A stretch of 64,000 nucleotides of DNA from VXLM01 sp965242665. GTDB taxonomy: Bacteria > Chloroflexota > Dehalococcoidia > Lucifugimonadales > VXLM01. The DNA lies in assembly GCA_965242665.1 (NCBI GenBank), contig OZ251484.1, forward strand, positions 434,001 to 498,000. Reading direction: 5' to 3'. A program made the translations under genes and the position numbers. The number at the start of each line of letters is the position of its first letter. Position 1 is the stretch's first letter. Below, piece by piece: positions 35,147 to 44,206 of the stretch. A model generated the notes under the pieces. That model was not told the origin of the DNA. It ran no database searches and saw nothing but the letters and a program-made list of their open reading frames with translations.

Positions 35147-35968
35147 TTACTCCGATATGGGCAGAGATGCCGTACGACGACCCGTCGCACGCCTGGCCGC
35201 GGCGATGGCGTTACCAATCGACAGATGCAGTCTAATCCTCATTCTTGCGAAAAGCCCGCCGCTTACTACGTGGCCCTCACTCGCAGCTGATTGTTCCCTC
35301 TCCCACGCTGCAACCAGAACCGGAACCGTCTCGCCCTTCGCAACCCGCTCCAACACCTGGACGTACTGTAGCCGCTCAACTTTCTGAACCTCATCTCGTA
35401 GGGCCGCAACCCCATGGCTAGCCAGATTCGGAACCTCAACCTGTCTCTGTGACAGAATAGGCCCCGTGTCGTAATCTCCGTCGACCACGTGAACCGTTGC
35501 GCCCGACACCTTCTCGCCCGCGGCCAACACCGCTTCGTGCACCCTATCGCCGAACATGCCGCGCCCGCCGAACTTGGGCAGCAGCGCAGGATGCGTGTTG
35601 AGTACGCGCCCGCGATAGTGCGAGAGAGTGAGGGGGCCGAGCCGTTTCATGTAGCCGGCGAGAACGATCAGGTTGACGTCGTGGTCGGTCAGCGCTGCAA
35701 GGACGGCGCGGTCGAGCGCGGCTTCGTCCGGATGGGTCGCACTGCTCAAGTGGAGGGCAGGGATGCCGGCCGACCGCGCGCGCGCCAAAGCGCCGGACCG
35801 CGAGTTATTGCTGATTACGACGCGCACATCCGCGTCCAGATCCCCGGACGCGCACGCATCCAAGACGGCTTGCATGGTCGTCCCTGCATGGGAAGCGAGA
35901 ATGCCCAAACGCAAACGATCCGCCCCGCAGCGTTCGATGCCAAGATGCCCACCAGCATCCGCGCCCAT
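35147..35968 (-). CDS. purN: Phosphoribosylglycinamide formyltransferase
   Basis: 273 residues from the ATG at 35968, which has GAGGAG six bases upstream. Catalytic elements are present: substrate loop ILASHAGTTMQAV, VLNTHPALLPKFGG (Asn, His) and VVDGDYDTGPI (Asp). It formylates GAR in purine synthesis. It is longer than the usual ~200 residues: about 40 extra residues at the C-terminus (from HVVSGGLF) are basic and unlike PurN, and a 20-base motif around the stop codon (35132-35151) recurs about 117 bases upstream, suggesting the 3' end was extended by a local duplication. Confidence 0.9.
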   Translation of the reverse strand: MGADAGGHLGIERCGADRLRLGILASHAGTTMQAVLDACASGDLDADVRVVISNNSRSGALARARSAGIPALHLSSATHPDEAALDRAVLAALTDHDVNLIVLAGYMKRLGPLTLSHYRGRVLNTHPALLPKFGGRGMFGDRVHEAVLAAGEKVSGATVHVVDGDYDTGPILSQRQVEVPNLASHGVAALRDEVQKVERLQYVQVLERVAKGETVPVLVAAWEREQSAASEGHVVSGGLFARMRIRLHLSIGNAIAAARRATGRRTASLPISE

Positions 35969-36064
35969 TCCAACTCCTCGCGACAAAGTTTGGAATCCTC
36001 GTACCGCCCCTTCGAGGAGGCTCAATGCCATTCTATTCCATGAATGTGGGAGAGTGCAAGACTC

Positions 36065-37222
36065 TCAGTCCTTCTTCTGCACGGCTAGCTGCTGCATGTA
36101 GGCCTCACGGCCCATCAGCGTCTTCTTGTAGAACCAGCGCGACTTTTGCGGAAGCATGGAGACGCTCCTATCTTCAATCGGGAGGGACACGGGCGTATGG
36201 CCTCTGCGCGCGGACTCCCGCAGGCCGACGGCTATCTCCAGAGCGTGGCGCATGTCGTCTCCCGTCGTCGCGCCAATGGACGCGCCACTATCGAGGTTCT
36301 CGACCATCTCATCGACGATCCCAAGCATCACATCGCCGGGGTAGCGCCATCCCTCTGCGTCATAATCCCGCTCGGAATCGATCGGGCGGGGTTGGAAGAC
36401 GTCCTGCGCTTCGACGAAGTCTCCCCAATCAGTCGGCGGTTCCAATTCTCTTCCCTGCATCATGTGCAGTCCCAACCCGGTGTTGTTCCAGTTGAAGATG
36501 ACGCCGCGCGTTCCAAGGACTTCGATTCCTCGCCAGTAACGCGACGGAGCGGCGTAGTTGCTGAAGACCTCTACCCCGTTCTCGAAGCGAATGTAGCCTC
36601 CGAGCGCACCGTAGCCTTGCTTGCCGTCCTCGTGTTCGTCTTCCGCCTCTGCGAACGGGTCGCCGGACGTCCAGCCGATCACGAAATCGACATCCGACCT
36701 TCCGGCGAAACGGCGCGCCAAGTTCAGTCCGTGCGTGCCGACCTGCTTGTTGTCCTCATAGAGATTGATGCGGACGACCTCCCCGATCGCGCCTTCTGCG
36801 ACGAGGCGGTAGGCCTTCTGATAGTCAGGGGTACTGGATACGACGACGCCGCATATCAACGGAATGTCCCGGGAAGAGGTCTCTGCGACCATCCGATCGG
36901 CGTCCGCCAAGCTTCCCGTCAATGGCTTCTCGCAGAAGATGGACTTGACGCCCGCGCGCGCCAGGGCGACCACGGCATCCGCATTCGGACGAACTGGAAG
37001 CACTGCCATGCCAATATCGAGTTCGTGTTTCTCCAACATCTCATCCCAGGTCTGGTACCCGGGCGCTCCGAAACGGCGCGATGCGAGATTCAGATTTTCC
37101 GTATCGGTATCCGCAACGGCGACGACCTCGCACGACGGGTGCATATCGAAAGCGCGCGCTCGGGGAACGCCCGCCCGTCCGGCTCCAATCAGGCCTACCT
37201 TGTACGTTGCGTTCTTGCTCAT
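36065..37222 (-). CDS. Gfo/Idh/MocA family NAD(P)-dependent oxidoreductase
   Basis: 385 residues. N-terminal Rossmann motif GLIGAGRAGVPRARAF and the family signature CEKPLTGSLADADRMV (EKP) are clear; the C-terminal substrate domain follows, with GYGALGGYIRFENGVE. GAGGAG precedes the ATG. These enzymes oxidise or reduce sugars, inositols and glycosides; substrate unknown. The upstream neighbour in the same direction is a sialidase-like protein, so the two may handle the same carbohydrate. Confidence 0.93.
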   Translation of the reverse strand: MSKNATYKVGLIGAGRAGVPRARAFDMHPSCEVVAVADTDTENLNLASRRFGAPGYQTWDEMLEKHELDIGMAVLPVRPNADAVVALARAGVKSIFCEKPLTGSLADADRMVAETSSRDIPLICGVVVSSTPDYQKAYRLVAEGAIGEVVRINLYEDNKQVGTHGLNLARRFAGRSDVDFVIGWTSGDPFAEAEDEHEDGKQGYGALGGYIRFENGVEVFSNYAAPSRYWRGIEVLGTRGVIFNWNNTGLGLHMMQGRELEPPTDWGDFVEAQDVFQPRPIDSERDYDAEGWRYPGDVMLGIVDEMVENLDSGASIGATTGDDMRHALEIAVGLRESARRGHTPVSLPIEDRSVSMLPQKSRWFYKKTLMGREAYMQQLAVQKKD

Positions 37223-37300
37223 GTTCGTCTCCTCTCTTTCGGGCGGCGCATCGTCTGTTGCGTTTGCTTCGTTGCTGCGAGGGTATCATTGTCCCAGCCG

Positions 37301-38425
37301 TCACTCTACCCTCAGGCGCGCGAAGCGGGAGTGGGTTACGGAGGCTTGGGTGCACCACCAGCTGGCGATTAGCGTGCCGTCGGGCATTCGCGCAAGGTTG
37401 GGCTTGCCGAAAGCGATGTTGTCATGGCTCTTGGGGTACTCAGGAACACGCTCGACGCCGAGGTATTCCTGGCCTACGGCGTCCCATACCTGCACTTGAT
37501 TGTCAACGTCCCACGTCTTGCCGCTGTCCTGCGAGAGAACGACGTTTATGCCGGGGTTCATGCCTTCCCTATCGGTGTATGCGGCGGCCATGAGGCCGCC
37601 TCCCATATCCGCGAGCCAGCAGGTCTGCGCCATGAGGTTGGTTGGGGCAGGGTAGGCCCACGCGCTGGCGTCTGTGTTGGAGATGGTGATGTGCGCGGGG
37701 AAGTCTTCTGCGCTGCCTGGCTCTTGCGTCCACTGGAGGGAGGCAATGCGGCCGTCGAGCATCTTGACGTATCTGCTATGCGAGAACATCTTTGCGGTAT
37801 CGGATGCGCTCTCCAACGGCGCCGCGTCCGACCAAGTAACGCCGCGGTCGCTGGAGAACGTCGAATAGCCCTTGATGTGCAGGGGTTCGCGGTCGTCCCA
37901 CGCCTTCCATAGCTCGAGGGCGAGCCACCAACGCCCGTCGTCCAATTCGATGATCGACGAGGGAGTGTCCGGCAGACCGCCGAGCGGCAGGTTCATGACA
38001 CGCGGGGGCGTCCACGTTCGCCCGCCGTCCTTGCTGTGCATGATGACCTTGTCGGACGGGCGGTGACCGCCGGTCTCTGGATTGAACTGCGGTCGGGGGT
38101 CGGAGAAGTCTATGCGGAAGGCGTTGAGGACGATCTCGCCGTCGGACAATCTGAACGCATGGGGAGCGGAGTAGCTGTACGGGCGGTCGTCGTTCTCCAC
38201 GTCCCAGACGCGCCCTTCCTGCGCCCACGTCCGCCCGCCGTCCAGCGAGCGCGCCACGTTTAGCGTGCCGTCCGTCGAATAGAAGGCCTGCCCGATGCGG
38301 TATATGCAGATCACTTCATCGCCCCCGAGCGGCACGACGTTCGGCAGGAAGGCGCACTCCGCCTTGAATCCGGGGTCCGGGTTCCTGTAGATCACGCCGT
38401 CGTCCAACAAGCGCAGACGGTTCAT
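37301..38425 (-). CDS. BNR-repeat sialidase-like protein
   Basis: 374 residues with at least four Asp-box motifs of the S.D.G.TW type: SLDGGRTW, SKDGGRTW, SSDRGVTW and SQDSGKTW, marking a six-bladed beta-propeller. No signal peptide is visible, and the catalytic Arg triad of true sialidases cannot be confirmed by eye, so another glycosidase or a binding propeller is possible. Its ATG overlaps the stop of the YwgA-like gene of the restriction operon (ATGA), an odd coupling. Confidence 0.85.
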   Translation of the reverse strand: MNRLRLLDDGVIYRNPDPGFKAECAFLPNVVPLGGDEVICIYRIGQAFYSTDGTLNVARSLDGGRTWAQEGRVWDVENDDRPYSYSAPHAFRLSDGEIVLNAFRIDFSDPRPQFNPETGGHRPSDKVIMHSKDGGRTWTPPRVMNLPLGGLPDTPSSIIELDDGRWWLALELWKAWDDREPLHIKGYSTFSSDRGVTWSDAAPLESASDTAKMFSHSRYVKMLDGRIASLQWTQEPGSAEDFPAHITISNTDASAWAYPAPTNLMAQTCWLADMGGGLMAAAYTDREGMNPGINVVLSQDSGKTWDVDNQVQVWDAVGQEYLGVERVPEYPKSHDNIAFGKPNLARMPDGTLIASWWCTQASVTHSRFARLRVE

Positions 38426-38973
38426 ATCGCTCCTTCCGAAGAGTTGACTTCGATGAGACCTCGCCTCTCGATATCCTGGTAGGCGTCTTCGATCTTCTGT
38501 TGGGAAAATTTCGGCTTCACATTGCCGACTGTCTCGACGACCTTGCTTCTATCCCAGTGCGGACGGATGTCTTGAATGAAATGAACCGTGGCCAACAGTT
38601 CCAGTTGCGGGAGTGGCAGGGCAGCCAGGTCGCGGATGGTTTCGTCGATTCCCTCCAGTGGCATGGAGTGCTCGGCGTCATCGACAGTAAACTCACCGGG
38701 GCGAATGCTATAGCCAAATCCGTCTGGGGCGAGGCTGATTTCCACACATCCCATCGCGTCCGCAAGCGAGAGGTCATTGTCGACACTCTCCGAATACGGG
38801 CCGTAGTAGTGCATCTTGAATCGGTAACCCAGGGGCTTTCCTAGGCCTTTTTGAAGGAAGTACACGATCTTTTGGATGCTGGTCTTGCCGGGCCTCCTGT
38901 TGCAATCCTGGGCTAGATCGACGATGTGGCGGATTAGCGCGATCCGCCCCATGCGCAGCTGCATGTCATCCAT
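38422..38973 (-). CDS. YwgA/SocA-like protein, third gene of the restriction operon
   Basis: 183 residues. SIQKIVYFLQKGLGKPLGYRF (two overlapping halves near residues 32-52) followed by MHYYGPYSESVDNDL resembles the Panacea/DUF4065 and YwgA pattern (KLLYFL...YGPY). Such proteins appear as antitoxin-like partners or phage- and RM-associated factors. Its ATG overlaps the TAA of the endonuclease gene (TAATG), so expression is tied to restriction. A regulatory, immunity or accessory defence role is inferred only. Confidence 0.75.
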   Translation of the reverse strand: MDDMQLRMGRIALIRHIVDLAQDCNRRPGKTSIQKIVYFLQKGLGKPLGYRFKMHYYGPYSESVDNDLSLADAMGCVEISLAPDGFGYSIRPGEFTVDDAEHSMPLEGIDETIRDLAALPLPQLELLATVHFIQDIRPHWDRSKVVETVGNVKPKFSQQKIEDAYQDIERRGLIEVNSSEGAI

Positions 38974-39863
38974 TACGCCGTTCCTGTGGGGATTTGATGG
39001 TTGCCAACACCAACGGGCATAGCGACGAATTGAATATCGAACTTCAGTGACGGTTCAATCTTTGACCGCGCATTATGAATCCTAAAGGACATTTGCCATC
39101 CGCCTGTGAAGGTCACAAGCAGTGTGTTGTCAGAAGCCTGCTTTCGGTGAATCTGATCAATCATCTTGGGTATCGTCCATCTCTTACCCCACCTCAACGT
39201 CCCATTGATATTGTATGACTGGATACTAACATAGTCACGCTCTCGAACTACCTTGTAGAAGTCATACTGACCAACAAGGTACTGGAAGACACGCTTGATG
39301 AATTTCTCCCCATGCAATTGGCATAGTCGAGCGAACTCATCCTCAAAAGCAGTGAGTATCGGAAGATAGAACATGGCATTCTTGTTGGGTACGTCACGGA
39401 AGTACTGACCTTCGTCTCGCATGGATTCCATAACATCAAAGGTTGGTTTTACTCGATCCCAGTACCGAGAACTCACCGGATATCCTGCCCAACGGTCTCC
39501 AAAGTCAATCGTGCCTGATAGACGAGAATGTTTTACCCCTTGGTGGTGATTCTTGGCAGACAACCCTATCTCTCCACCAAAGATGCGGACAATAACATCT
39601 CGCACATCGCCACGTTGTCCATGCTTGTCAGATTGAATGTGGATGGACTCCGCTTCGTCGAAGCGCGCGTCATGCGCTTGGAGGAAGAGAGCAGCCTCGC
39701 TGGCAGCCTCGTCCATCGATTCCCTGTCAACGTCGTTTTGTCGATAGGATGCTTTGGCGGCGGCGGTCGCTCCTATTAGATCCTCCAAGGGAGCCTTCGT
39801 TACCTTGCAGATCTGCTGGGCAAGGGCGTACTCGAAGGCCTTTCCGTGCGATGTCATGGTCAT
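38973..39863 (-). CDS. HaeIII family type II restriction endonuclease
   Basis: 296 residues from the ATG at 39863, which overlaps the methyltransferase TGA (ATGA); the longer upstream open frame is in the methyltransferase gene. The sequence matches the RE_HaeIII family: an N-terminal GKAFEYALA, GDVRDVIVRIFGGEIGLSAK with candidate catalytic Asp, Glu and Lys, then HHQGVKHSRLSGTIDFG and PVSSRYWDRVKPTFD. HaeIII cuts GGCC and is protected by a cytosine-5 methyltransferase. Here the coupled methyltransferase is of the adenine D12 type, so the recognition site may differ. The DNA is slightly less GC-rich than its neighbours, consistent with transfer. Confidence 0.85.
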   Translation of the reverse strand: MTMTSHGKAFEYALAQQICKVTKAPLEDLIGATAAAKASYRQNDVDRESMDEAASEAALFLQAHDARFDEAESIHIQSDKHGQRGDVRDVIVRIFGGEIGLSAKNHHQGVKHSRLSGTIDFGDRWAGYPVSSRYWDRVKPTFDVMESMRDEGQYFRDVPNKNAMFYLPILTAFEDEFARLCQLHGEKFIKRVFQYLVGQYDFYKVVRERDYVSIQSYNINGTLRWGKRWTIPKMIDQIHRKQASDNTLLVTFTGGWQMSFRIHNARSKIEPSLKFDIQFVAMPVGVGNHQIPTGTA

Positions 39864-40735
39864 GGCAGGGGAAGCTCCTCGCCAAGGATCAGTACCTCGT
39901 TGGATTCCTTCTTCGTGCTCATTCCATACGTCCATTCGGGGGTAATGAATGGGTTGTCGGGGTACAGGTCTCGAACTCTTTCGCAGTCGTTGTAGGAGAG
40001 CACCCATCGTCCTCTGTCGCGTAGGATATCCGCGAGGCCTTCGTGGTCGAAGTCCTCGTGCATGTCCCCTTGCTTCCCGTAGAGCTTTCCTCCGTTGGCG
40101 TAGGGAGGGTCGAGATAGAGGAAGTGGTCGCGGTGCTTGGACAGGCTTTCCTTGAAGTCTGCGTGTTCGACGGTCAAGTTGTCTTGGCGGAAGTTTGCCA
40201 GCCGCTCGATAGCGCTCTCGTTGAAGCGCGGGTGACCGGGAGACATGCCGCCGCTGAGGGTGGTGCCGGAATAAGACGATCGGTTGAGCGTGAAGAACGC
40301 CGCGGCCCGTTCGATCCTGTCCGTCAGATCGAAGTACCGTTTTTGGAGGGCGTAGAACCTCGTCCGTGTCAATGGATGATATTCGTAGACCAACCTTGCC
40401 AGGTTTGGGGCATCTTCGAGAGCTGCCTGCCAGAAGTCGACCAACGGCTCGAAGCCGTCATAGCCGTACACCCTCACGCCGTTCGCTGCACACGCCAACT
40501 CTACGGAGCCGCCGCCAAGGAAGGGAGAGGCCAATGTATCGAGGTCGCGCGGGATGTATCTCAGTATTCGGTTGACTGCACGCGACTTGCCGCCTGGGTA
40601 GCGCAAGGGGGATTTGACGGCAGCAGTCTGCGAGCGCAGCGTTGCAGCGCGCGTCACAGGCGGGTTCGTAAACGTTCCCGCCGTCTGTCTCAGCACGCTT
40701 TGAACGGGCGTTCGCGCGCGTCGTCGACTATTCAC
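39860..40735 (-). CDS. D12 class N6-adenine DNA methyltransferase
   Basis: 291 residues from a GTG start. Alpha-class order: an N-terminal KSPLRYPGGKSRAV, motif I SPFLGGGSVELACA near residue 70, and motif IV LYLDPPYANGGK near residue 205; RSSYSGTTLSGG and FNESAIERL are typical of Dam/DpnM relatives. It methylates adenine, probably protecting the host from the adjacent endonuclease. The first ~38 residues precede the family core and may be over-extended. First gene of a three-gene overlapping operon. Confidence 0.93.
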   Translation of the reverse strand: MNSRRRARTPVQSVLRQTAGTFTNPPVTRAATLRSQTAAVKSPLRYPGGKSRAVNRILRYIPRDLDTLASPFLGGGSVELACAANGVRVYGYDGFEPLVDFWQAALEDAPNLARLVYEYHPLTRTRFYALQKRYFDLTDRIERAAAFFTLNRSSYSGTTLSGGMSPGHPRFNESAIERLANFRQDNLTVEHADFKESLSKHRDHFLYLDPPYANGGKLYGKQGDMHEDFDHEGLADILRDRGRWVLSYNDCERVRDLYPDNPFITPEWTYGMSTKKESNEVLILGEELPLP

Positions 40736-40898
40736 ACTATCGCCTCCATGTACAGCAAGTCCTCCGCAGTGAAAGAACGCATGTTCATACCAATCCTAGC
40801 ACACCGACGGGCTATCGTCTACCCCCGAACGCGAATCCCTGCAGCGCCGCAAGATCCCGCAGCCGTCGATAGTCCCCCATCCGACGCGCTCACTGGGA

Positions 40899-41417
40899 CT
40901 ACTCTACCCGCGTCGAGACGGAGGCGGTGTTGTTCGCGGTGTTCGACTCAGGGACGCTGGTTCCGATGACGCTGGCGGTGACAAGCTCTGCCGGGGCCGA
41001 CTCTTCGACTACCGCAGAGATGACCACTTCCGTGCTTTCGCTTTCGTCTAGCGCCCCGAGCCGGCAATGCACGACGGACTCGGACTCGAAGCACGCTGGT
41101 TCCGGAGGCTCCGCCGCAACGAATCTCATGCCCATAGGCAAGGTCGTGTCCAAGACGATTCTCCTCGCGGCGCCTGGGCCGTGGTTGGTCACGCGAATGG
41201 TAATAGTCGTCGGGTCGTTCCTCGACGCGGGCTGCGGTGCGGCCGACATAGACAGTGAGAGGTCCGGCTCGGCCCTCAGGAACTCGAAGCTGATGACTTC
41301 CTGACTTTCGGCTATCAGGGTGAACATGCCCACCAGGGCCACGAGCGATACGAGGCCTGCGATCGACATGAACCAGAACACGAAGCCTCGTCGTCGAAAC
41401 CACACCAGTACCCGCAT
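40899..41417 (-). CDS. Membrane-anchored DUF11 repeat protein
   Basis: 172 residues. A single N-terminal membrane segment (about 12-36, after a basic start MRVLVWFRRRG) is followed by one DUF11 domain: DPTTITIRVTNHGPGAA, LPMGMRFVAAEPP and SNTANNTASV at the end. DUF11 domains are beta-sandwiches common in surface proteins. Probably an extracytoplasmic anchored domain; function unknown. Confidence 0.8.
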   Translation of the reverse strand: MRVLVWFRRRGFVFWFMSIAGLVSLVALVGMFTLIAESQEVISFEFLRAEPDLSLSMSAAPQPASRNDPTTITIRVTNHGPGAARRIVLDTTLPMGMRFVAAEPPEPACFESESVVHCRLGALDESESTEVVISAVVEESAPAELVTASVIGTSVPESNTANNTASVSTRVE

Positions 41418-41563
41418 TCTTCAATACCTTCCAAATGGATGGGCCGCTATTTCCAATAGCCCGCGGATCGCCAGGGCGAGAAGAGCGGCGCGCGACCGAT
41501 ACAAGAACATTGGGGGACAGGAGCGACGTCCGTGACTCACTCTATCCCCCGTAAACTCCGCTG

Positions 41564-41595
41564 CCGTGCAGTCCCGGACATCCGGGACTGCACGG
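41564..41595. terminator. Perfect 15-base hairpin downstream of the solute-binding protein gene
   Basis: CCGTGCAGTCCCGGA (41564-41578), two-base loop, TCCGGGACTGCACGG (41581-41595). It lies 13 bases beyond the stop of the minus-strand gene ending at 41609 and is well placed as its terminator, though no T-tract follows. Confidence 0.7.
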
Positions 41596-41608
41596 TGTGA
41601 CCTGCATT

Positions 41609-44023
41609 CTAGCTGCACTTGTCCGATGCGATGTGCGGGCACTGCAAGAAGTGAGTGCTGGCGTACCGTTGGGATCGGTTGCCGGGATTGTTGGCGTTGT
41701 CCAGTCCATCCTCGAAGTAGATGAGCATGTTGCCGTATCCTCCGGCCTCTTCCCGCAGGTGTCGGTTCGGGACGTTCCGCACGTTGTTGCGCTTGAAGAC
41801 GAGGCCGTGGCTGCTGCCTGTGAAGCCGACGCTGCCGAAGTGGTAGTCGTTCTCTAGGTTGAGCTGGTACAGGCGCTGCCCGATTTCGACTCGCCTTGGA
41901 TCGAGCATCCGATAGCTCCGGCCCTCGCCGTAGAGGTTCTGCATCTCCATCAGGAAGCCAGTCGGGTCGGCCGGATAGTTGCCGGCCGGCGCGAGGGGCA
42001 GGTACTCATTTTCCGAGCAGCCGGGGCAATCGACTTGCGCTGCGCCGACGGGAGCCATTCCCTGCACTCCGCCGCTCTCGAAGTATCGCCCCATTTCACG
42101 ACCGGGATGGCTCGCCCGATATGGCAGGAACTGCGTCCAAACCCACATGTTCGTCATCAGCGGCATTGCCCTCATGCGGATCGGCGCCAGACCCTGTCCG
42201 AAATCTCTATTCCGGCCCTCTCTGAACTCGAGGCGAATCCCAATATCAGCCCACTGGCTTTGGAACAGCTCCGCAATTTTGATGAACTCGTCTCGGAACT
42301 CGGAGAAGATCACCAAGTTTTCGCCGTTGTCGGTGCGGTTTCTGATACCGTCCCCATCGGTGTCTACCAAGCCGATCGAGTCGAGGAGCTGGTTTGCCTT
42401 CGCCACGTCGCGGATCGCGTGGTACTGCCGCCACTCGTCGCCGGGGTAGAACGCGGTGCTGGGATGGGGAACCCACGCCTGAGGGGTTCCCAAGCCAAGG
42501 AAGACTACTTCGTTGATCTCGGGGCGGTCCATGCCGATGTTCAGCGCATGACGAAACTCTTGAGTACGGAACAGCCGCCCGAGCTCGGGGTCGGCGTTGT
42601 ACTCGGTGTTGATCTGAGTGCCGGCGTCGTTGCCGCTGGTCTCCGGCCAATGGCCGATGCTGTAGTCTCCTTGATCCATGCTGGCGATGTACAACGGCAT
42701 TTCGTAGAGGACGAAGTTGGCGTTGTAGGGGCCGTCCGTCTCGCCGGTCATCGACCGGAATATCGACGTGTCGCGGCTCTCCGTGATGTACCACGTGTAG
42801 GAGTCCATGTAGGGGAGTTGGTTGCCGTCGGGGTCGACTCCATGATAGTACGGGTTGGCGCACATGGTCTGAGAGTCGTCGTTCCCGCCGTCGCAGACGT
42901 AGAAGTGCCCCAAGAACGGCACGTCCGCGTCGTAGCGAACGCTGTACTTGCCCTGCCAAGCCTGGATCCAATCGGAGTATCCGCGGTCGTCCATGAGCTC
43001 CGCGAACGCATCTGCATCGGCGTACTTTGGATGGAAGTCCTTGGAGTAGTGGAACGGCTCGTACATGCAGGCGTGGGTGCGGGTGCATCCCTGCCCTTGG
43101 CGGAAGCGGCCGCTCTCCATGAACGTGAAGTTCGGGGAATCGAAGCTGAGGGTGAAGTTCAGGTCGTCGACCTTGCCGAACTGCACCACGTTCCCGGTGA
43201 CGGGATCTTTGATCGCCCCGGAGTACGCGGCGTTGAGCTCGGTGTTATACTGCACATCCTCGTTCCACACCCACTCCACGTCTTGCATCGTCATGGGCGT
43301 TCCGTCCGACCACTTCAGTCCGTTCCGAAGCGTGACGGTGAACGTCCGCCCGTCCTCGCTCATGTTGACCGCCTTGCAGGCCAGGGGGTAGAAGTTGACG
43401 CCGTTGGCGTCGTACTGCATGCAAGTGCCGTTGCCTGCAAACGACTCGAACTTGAGGTAGCGGCTGGTCTTCCCGCCGGTGATGACTCGTCCCTCTCCCC
43501 CATACACGCCGATTTCGTCGGGCGGAGCGAAGACGTACACGTCTTCCGGAACGGGCAGCCTCTGATCCAGGGGCGGGAGTTGCCCATCGCGCACCATCTG
43601 GGCGAACGTGGGACTCTGCCTGAACGTCGTCGGGCGAGGGGTGTACTCGTCCCCATATACCCAGTAGGAACCGGGCTGTTGGAACTTTGCCACGTACTCG
43701 ACCGAGGTCATTCCATCGGTTCCCGTACCCGTGCGCGGCTGTGTCGTTCGCTGCGTACTTCCCGCGGCGGCCAAGGGCGCTTGCGGTTGGGCGGCTGGGC
43801 GTGCGGGGGCCGCAGGGGCCGGCTGCTGTTGCGGTTGCATTGCCGGGGCCGCCGGCGCATCGGGCGCGGCGGCCGGAGCTGCTGCAGGAGCCGCTTCCGC
43901 CGCAGGACGTGCGGCCGCAGGCTGCTCTGGCTCTTCCGTGGCCGCGCACGCCAGAGCCGACCCAAGCACGGCCAACATCCCAAAGACAATCAATATTCTG
44001 TATCTGATGGCGAAGTATTTCAC
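41609..44023 (-). CDS. ABC transporter solute-binding lipoprotein (family 5, oligopeptide/nickel type)
   Basis: 804 residues. A lipoprotein signal sequence ends in SALAC near residue 26, then an Ala/Pro/Gln-rich low-complexity linker (~30-90). The binding domain has family-5 features: FTVTLRNGLKWSDGTPM, then FRTQEFRHALNIGMDRPEIN. GGAGGAAGAG precedes the ATG. No permease or ATPase genes are adjacent, so it is an orphan binding protein here. Three DapA-family genes lie downstream of its promoter side, suggesting uptake of a compound they process; inference only. Confidence 0.92.
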   Translation of the reverse strand: MKYFAIRYRILIVFGMLAVLGSALACAATEEPEQPAAARPAAEAAPAAAPAAAPDAPAAPAMQPQQQPAPAAPARPAAQPQAPLAAAGSTQRTTQPRTGTGTDGMTSVEYVAKFQQPGSYWVYGDEYTPRPTTFRQSPTFAQMVRDGQLPPLDQRLPVPEDVYVFAPPDEIGVYGGEGRVITGGKTSRYLKFESFAGNGTCMQYDANGVNFYPLACKAVNMSEDGRTFTVTLRNGLKWSDGTPMTMQDVEWVWNEDVQYNTELNAAYSGAIKDPVTGNVVQFGKVDDLNFTLSFDSPNFTFMESGRFRQGQGCTRTHACMYEPFHYSKDFHPKYADADAFAELMDDRGYSDWIQAWQGKYSVRYDADVPFLGHFYVCDGGNDDSQTMCANPYYHGVDPDGNQLPYMDSYTWYITESRDTSIFRSMTGETDGPYNANFVLYEMPLYIASMDQGDYSIGHWPETSGNDAGTQINTEYNADPELGRLFRTQEFRHALNIGMDRPEINEVVFLGLGTPQAWVPHPSTAFYPGDEWRQYHAIRDVAKANQLLDSIGLVDTDGDGIRNRTDNGENLVIFSEFRDEFIKIAELFQSQWADIGIRLEFREGRNRDFGQGLAPIRMRAMPLMTNMWVWTQFLPYRASHPGREMGRYFESGGVQGMAPVGAAQVDCPGCSENEYLPLAPAGNYPADPTGFLMEMQNLYGEGRSYRMLDPRRVEIGQRLYQLNLENDYHFGSVGFTGSSHGLVFKRNNVRNVPNRHLREEAGGYGNMLIYFEDGLDNANNPGNRSQRYASTHFLQCPHIASDKCS

Positions 44024-44112
44024 TCTTCCTCCTTGTGCGCTCCTAAGATCTCGACCGTAGGATCCACGACTCTACCCCAAGGCGCGCAGACGCGATTTCA
44101 ACCGTTGTAGGC

Positions 44113-44142
44113 AATACAATCAGACTTTGCAGACGATGTCAA
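44113..44142 (-). promoter_or_regulatory. Candidate promoter for the solute-binding protein gene
   Basis: TTGACA (44142-44137), 18-base spacer, TGTATT (44118-44113) on the minus strand, about 90 bases upstream of the ATG at 44023. Confidence 0.5.
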
Positions 44143-44206
44143 CAACCTCGTCCAACGGGAAGGCAAGTCGGATCGATGGAATCTGACGGCGACAAGCGCC
44201 GCTCCT

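Noticed and set aside
42035..44110. A 691-residue plus-strand open frame antisense to the solute-binding protein gene
   Set aside because: It mirrors the codon structure of a well-supported lipoprotein gene, has no recognisable motif and is typical of shadow frames in GC-rich DNA.
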